Shown here: positions 7,733-10,407 of the stretch, piece by piece | Numbering within the stretch: the stretch's first letter is position 1 | How the letters are laid out: every line of letters begins with the position of its first letter | Source: Pseudomonadota bacterium | Lineage (GTDB): Bacteria > Desulfobacterota > Desulfovibrionia > Desulfovibrionales > Desulfovibrionaceae | Reading direction: 5' to 3' | Length of the DNA stretch: 10,407 bases | Assembly (NCBI GenBank): GCA_023417745.1 | Contig: JAEZEM010000382.1 | Span: forward strand, 1-10,407 | Notes under the pieces: generated by a model | The model's input: the letters and a program-made list of their open reading frames with translations, nothing else | Databases searched by the model: none | What the model was told of the DNA's origin: nothing | Translations under genes and position numbers: made by a program

Positions 7733-7755
7733 AATAATGATTACAGATCATTATT
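7733..7755. repeat. Perfect AT-rich inverted repeat (9-bp arms, 5-bp spacer)
   Basis: AATAATGAT (7733-7741) and ATCATTATT (7747-7755) are exact reverse complements around TACAG. The element sits between two convergent genes in a short AT-rich island. Read on the minus strand the second arm runs into more T residues (TTTATTC), so it could act as a second terminator for satP transcripts. Alternatively, it could be a protein-binding dyad. The sequence does not distinguish these. Confidence 0.6.
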
Positions 7756-7796
7756 GCACCCAATAGCGTCATGACATTTCCCGAACGCGACACGAG

Positions 7797-7831
7797 AAAA
7801 AGCGAAAGCCGCGCCAGATCGACGCGGCTTT
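7797..7831 (-). terminator. Intrinsic terminator of the satP-type gene
   Basis: On the minus strand, 25 bases after the satP stop, AAAGCCGCG (7831-7823) pairs perfectly with CGCGGCTTT (7813-7805) around a 9-base loop. CGC and then five T residues (7801-7797) follow. A GC-rich stem followed by a T run is the classic rho-independent form. Confidence 0.8.
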
Positions 7832-7856
7832 GGCAAATCCTTCCTGCGGCCAGGCC

Positions 7857-8411
7857 TCAGCCCACGGGCAGGATCTTGCGGCCGTACTGTTCTTCCAACA
7901 CTTCGGCCATGGCCAGATAGCAGGCGCTGGCCCCGCACACGATGCCCTCGTAGCCGGCCAGCCGGCCAAGGGCTTCCGAACCCAGCCAATCCCGCAAGGC
8001 CAGCAGGAAAAAGAGCAGCGTCAGCGAGCCGAAGATGAACCGCAGGGCCAGGGAACCCCGCAATGTTCCGAAGAACATGAATAACGTGAAGAGTCCCCAC
8101 AGGAACAGATACCAGCCCATGAAGGCATGGGGCGTCGGCTCGGCCAGCCCCATCTTGGGCAGCATGATGAGCCCGGCCAGGGTCAACCAGAAGAAGCCAT
8201 AACTGGCAAAAGCCGTCAGCCCGAAGGTGTTGCCTTTTTTAAACTCCATGATCCCGGCGATGACCTGGGCCAGGCCGCCGTAGAAGATGCCCATGGCCAG
8301 CACCATGGAGCCCACGGGAAACCATCCGGCGTTATGGATGTTGAGCAGGATGGTGGTCATGCCGAAGCCCATGAGTCCCAGGGGCGCGGGATTGGCCAAT
8401 TTCGTTTCCAT
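7857..8411 (-). CDS. satP: GPR1/FUN34/YaaH-family acetate/succinate transporter
   Basis: This small inner-membrane protein of 184 residues has about six predicted hydrophobic helices: roughly 11-31, 33-57, 62-84, 96-117, 121-143 and 148-172. The family signature NPAPLGLMGF is present at residues 7-16, immediately before the first helix, and FASYGFFW (68-75) is another hallmark. E. coli SatP is a proton-coupled acetate and succinate carrier. In a Desulfovibrio-like organism that forms acetate from lactate or ethanol, acetate movement is a reasonable role, but direction and substrate are inferred. The ATG at 8411 follows a strong AGGAAGG site with 5 bases between. The gene stands alone: 290 bp separate it from the cyclase gene behind which it lies, and it ends in its own terminator. 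The symbol is assigned by family only; paralogues with other substrates exist. Confidence 0.92.
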   Translation of the reverse strand: METKLANPAPLGLMGFGMTTILLNIHNAGWFPVGSMVLAMGIFYGGLAQVIAGIMEFKKGNTFGLTAFASYGFFWLTLAGLIMLPKMGLAEPTPHAFMGWYLFLWGLFTLFMFFGTLRGSLALRFIFGSLTLLFFLLALRDWLGSEALGRLAGYEGIVCGASACYLAMAEVLEEQYGRKILPVG

Positions 8412-8416
8412 TGTTG

Positions 8417-8423
8417 CCTTCCT
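8417..8423 (-). promoter_or_regulatory. Strong ribosome binding site of satP
   Basis: AGGAAGG on the minus strand ends 5 bases before the ATG at 8411. It is the clearest Shine-Dalgarno sequence in the window and fixes the start of the transporter. Confidence 0.8.
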
Positions 8424-8563
8424 GTGGCGTCAAGAGTGGAGCCGGGCGACCCCGCCGCGGGACGCTTCAGCCGCAAGGCCCCTGCAATAGAGACTTTGGA
8501 ACGGCAGGTAAAGCGAGCAAATCGGGGTTGGCCCGCTGTTTTGAGGCCGGACCGGGTCGGCCG

Positions 8564-8586
8564 CGCCGCGTCCGACGGACGTGGCG
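8564..8586. repeat. 23-bp near-perfect palindrome upstream of satP
   Basis: Two 11-base arms around A8575 are reverse complements at 10 of 11 positions; the exception is 8568/8582. It is directly followed by a second stem, GGCCTT (8586-8591) and AAGGCC (8596-8601), with a GCAA loop on the plus strand. In such GC-rich DNA chance palindromes are common, so an operator role is only a possibility. Confidence 0.45.
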
Positions 8587-8701
8587 GCCTTGCAAAAGGC
8601 CAGGACGGCCGTGTCGAGGTGAGGCAAAAGCGGGAGCGTCGCCCGGATAATTTTTTACGCGCCCTGGCCGATGTGCCTAGCCGGCCGGCAACCGGGCCGG
8701 C

Positions 8702-9601
8702 TCAGCCCGTTTCCACCCGGTCGCGGCCCAGGCCCTTGGCCGCGTACAGGGCATGGTCGACCCGGGCCAGCAGACTCTCGGCCGACTCCCCCGCCTGAGC
8801 CTCGGTCACGCCGAAGCTGCAGGTGAGACGGCCCACTTCCGCCAGATCAAGGCCGGCCACGGCCAGACGCAGCCGCTCGGCCAGGACGCAGGCCTCGGCC
8901 AGTCCCAGGCCGGGACAGCAGATCAGAAATTCCTCGCCGCCCCAACGCCCCACCCCCAGTCCTTCGGGCACGGCCTGTCGCAACAGCTCGGCCAGGGCCT
9001 GCAGCACGTCGTCGCCGCGCAGGTGCCCGTACCGGTCGTTGACGGCCTTGAAGTGGTCGATGTCAAACATGATGAGACTCAGCCGCCGCCCCAGCCGGCC
9101 CAGATCGCGAAGGCCGGCCAAAAGCAAGTGTTCGGTCTGCTGGCGATTGGCCAGCCCGGTGAGCATGTCGGTGGTGGACAGCCGGGCCAGTTCAATGTTG
9201 GTGAGCGCGAGCCGGGCGTGAGCCTCGGCCAACCGGTTCTGGGTGTCCTTGAGCTCGGAGATGTCGACGCCGATGGCGTAGCGCACCACCCGGCCGTCGG
9301 GCCAGGTCATGGCCCGGACCTGCATCTGGTACCAGCGGTCGTCGGACTCGTTGAAGTGCTCAAAGACCCGGGTCTCGCCGTTTGGCAGGCCCTGGGGCGT
9401 GAGCAGTTCGTCCAGGCGGCACCAAGGGCAGGGTTCGGCCCGTTCGTAGAGGGCCTCATGGCACAGTTTGCCGGCATGGTTGCCGAAATGCTCGTAAAAA
9501 GCCCGATTGCCGTAGACGATGCGGTAGTTGGCGACGTCCACCACGTAGATGCCGAAGGGAATGAGATCGAAGTGGCTCTCAAAAAGGGCGTTTTCCATCA
9601 T
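8702..9601 (-). CDS. PAS-GGDEF diguanylate cyclase
   Basis: This 299-residue soluble protein is expected to make cyclic di-GMP from two GTP. Residues about 10-115 form a PAS domain ending in the usual GVDISELK tail, and a short helical linker (about 116-140) leads to the GGDEF domain. That domain has DMLTGLANR (145-153), the metal-binding segment FDIDHFK (179-185) and the active-site motif RWGGEEF (219-225), so it looks catalytically competent. The RxxD inhibitory site normally nine residues before the motif is absent (PEGL at 212-215). The PAS carries C47, C58 and C61 in a CH-x9-CPWC pattern that could bind metal or sense redox state. The start is set at the ATG of a TGATG overlap with the upstream kinase stop, with GGAG 7 bases before it. 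A GTG one codon earlier and an ATG one codon later are possible. It is coupled to the kinase at 9601-10407. Confidence 0.93.
   Translation of the reverse strand: MMENALFESHFDLIPFGIYVVDVANYRIVYGNRAFYEHFGNHAGKLCHEALYERAEPCPWCRLDELLTPQGLPNGETRVFEHFNESDDRWYQMQVRAMTWPDGRVVRYAIGVDISELKDTQNRLAEAHARLALTNIELARLSTTDMLTGLANRQQTEHLLLAGLRDLGRLGRRLSLIMFDIDHFKAVNDRYGHLRGDDVLQALAELLRQAVPEGLGVGRWGGEEFLICCPGLGLAEACVLAERLRLAVAGLDLAEVGRLTCSFGVTEAQAGESAESLLARVDHALYAAKGLGRDRVETG
9216..9271. repeat. Direct repeat, copy 1 (PAS-tail/linker of the cyclase gene)
   Basis: These 56 bases match 10352-10407 at 49 positions by my count, in the same orientation and coding phase. They encode the GVDISELKDTQNRLAEAHA segment of the cyclase. 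The second copy runs into the window edge, so the similarity may extend further. Confidence 0.85.
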
Positions 9602-10407
9602 CACGTGGCGGCTCCGCTGCGGGGCAGGGTCACGATCACGGCGGTGCGGCCCGGGATGGCGGCGTCCAGCTCGATGCTCCCGCCGTGGGCCTTGGCGGCC
9701 AGGGCGGCGGAATAGGCCCCAAGGCCGGTGCCGGAACGTTTGCCCATGGTGACGTACTTGTCAAACATCCGGTCGCGGACGGCGGCGGGCACTTCTCCCT
9801 GGTTGCGGACCACCAGGAGCACGCTTTGCGGTCCGGGAACGACGTCCACTTCCACGTCGCCGCCCTCGGGCGAGGCCTCCAGGGCATTGACGACCAGATT
9901 CTGGAGCATCGGCCCCAAGAGCAGATCGTCGCCGGAAATCTCCACCCGGGCTCCGGCCGGCACAGGGCCTCCGGCCAGGGCGGCATGGAGCCGCCGCCCT
10001 CGGGCCATGGGCATGGAAGCCAGCCGCGAACAGGTGCGCACGGCCAGATCGACCAGATCCACCGGCTGCGGGGACAGCACGAAATCGCCGGTTTCCAGAC
10101 GGTAGAGCACCAGCGACTGGTTGAGCATGTCGAGCATGGAATGGGCGGCCTGCTCCATGAGCGACACGATGTGGGCCGCCTCGGGGGGCAAGTCGTAGTT
10201 TTCCAACAGCACCTGGGGCAAGCCGATAAGAGCCGACAACGGCGCTTTGAGATCGTGACGGGCGATGCGGTCCACGTGTTCGCGCAGATCCATGTTCTGG
10301 CGCAGCAGCGTGTTCTGGCCGGCCAGGTCCTTGTTGCGGATGGCCAGTTCCGCATGGGCTTCGGCCAGCCGGTTCTGGGTCTCCTTGAGCTCGGAGATGT
10401 CCACGGC
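9601..10407 (-). CDS. PAS-type sensor histidine kinase, 5' end outside the window
   Basis: The last 268 codons of a kinase gene are visible. The first residues (AVDISELKETQNRLAEAHA) are the tail of a PAS domain and a coiled-coil linker, so more sensor sequence lies beyond the window edge. The H-box is RHDLKAPL with its histidine encoded at 10255-10257. The N-box is QNLVVNALEAS and the G2 region is SGTGLGAY. The G1 box reads NQGEVP in place of D-x-G-x-G, so the adenine-contacting aspartate is replaced; similar G1 forms occur in some PAS kinases, and activity cannot be judged from this alone. The stop (9601-9603) overlaps the cyclase start, which implies one operon and coordinated amounts of the two proteins. 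No receiver is attached. The signal and the partner regulator are unknown. Confidence 0.9.
   Translation of the reverse strand, partial: AVDISELKETQNRLAEAHAELAIRNKDLAGQNTLLRQNMDLREHVDRIARHDLKAPLSALIGLPQVLLENYDLPPEAAHIVSLMEQAAHSMLDMLNQSLVLYRLETGDFVLSPQPVDLVDLAVRTCSRLASMPMARGRRLHAALAGGPVPAGARVEISGDDLLLGPMLQNLVVNALEASPEGGDVEVDVVPGPQSVLLVVRNQGEVPAAVRDRMFDKYVTMGKRSGTGLGAYSAALAAKAHGGSIELDAAIPGRTAVIVTLPRSGAAT
10352..10407. repeat. Direct repeat, copy 2 (PAS-tail/linker of the kinase gene)
   Basis: This is the partner of the copy at 9216-9271, 1136 bases away. It encodes the corresponding VDISELKETQNRLAEAHA segment of the kinase. Inward of the linker the two genes diverge completely into kinase and cyclase domains, as expected for one input module joined to two outputs. 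Confidence 0.85.

Larger units (their letters stand above)
8412..8701 (-). other. Intergenic region upstream of satP with palindromes and a weak promoter candidate
   Basis: These 290 bases contain no recognisable gene. On the minus strand TTTACC (8512-8507) and TATTGC (8489-8484) are 17 bases apart and are a weak sigma-70 candidate for satP. Further upstream are a 23-bp palindrome (8564-8586) and a small hairpin (8586-8601), then an AT-rich spot (8648-8657). Next to the cyclase stop, AGCCGGCC (8679-8686) and GGCCGGCT (8695-8702) form an 8-bp perfect stem with no T run after it. It may stop or protect the upstream transcript but is not a canonical intrinsic terminator. Confidence 0.4.

Noticed and set aside
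8430..8627. Small minus-strand frame (65 codons) between the cyclase and satP
   Set aside because: It starts with TTG, has no ribosome binding site or recognisable motif, and lies where satP regulatory sequence is expected.
1..10407. CRISPR arrays, insertion sequences, tRNA or rRNA genes
   Set aside because: No spaced repeat array, transposase-like frame, terminal inverted repeats or structural RNA signature was seen on either strand.

Overview
This 10.4 kb window is GC-rich and comes from a bacterial chromosome. Protein style and content point to a Desulfovibrio-like sulfate reducer (Desulfovibrionaceae): dense PAS-containing sensor kinases, a cysteine-rich PAS variant, and a YaaH-family acetate transporter. 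That assignment is inferred from family resemblance; no marker gene is present to prove it.

The left end (30-1930, plus strand) holds two translationally coupled genes of dTDP-L-rhamnose synthesis: dTDP-glucose 4,6-dehydratase (rfbB) and dTDP-4-dehydrorhamnose reductase (rfbD). They are probably the tail of a surface-polysaccharide operon that begins outside the window. Facing them and overlapping the 3' end of rfbD by 22 bp is a cytoplasmic signalling protein on the minus strand (1909-3405), with two N-terminal receiver domains followed by a histidine kinase core. Its first receiver is degenerate and contains a hexanucleotide tandem repeat. From 3549 to 4198 lies a broken family 2 glycosyltransferase gene. 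A recognisable N-terminus and C-terminal half remain, but the catalytic middle is gone and the reading frame is shifted. This suggests a former polysaccharide gene that decayed.

The centre (4301-7690, plus) is one large hybrid sensor kinase: membrane-anchored, with a Cache-like periplasmic sensor, HAMP, two PAS domains, HisKA, HATPase, receiver and Hpt. It carries all four phosphorelay stations except an output regulator. It converges on a satP/yaaH-type acetate/succinate transporter gene (7857-8411, minus). The 166-bp gap between them holds a good intrinsic terminator for satP and an AT-rich perfect inverted repeat.

The right end (8702-10407, minus) is a coupled pair. A PAS-histidine kinase, cut by the window edge, overlaps by one base a PAS-GGDEF diguanylate cyclase. 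The two proteins share a nearly identical PAS-tail/linker segment, visible as an 88% identical 56-bp direct repeat. This suggests that the pair arose by duplication of an input module joined to two different outputs.

Overall the window is a polysaccharide-gene edge next to a signalling cluster of four sensor/signalling proteins, with one transporter embedded. No mobile element, CRISPR array, tRNA or rRNA was seen. I found no convincing wholly new system. The most notable points are the decayed glycosyltransferase, the unusual receiver-receiver-kinase protein, and the kinase/cyclase pair with a shared linker and a cysteine-rich PAS.
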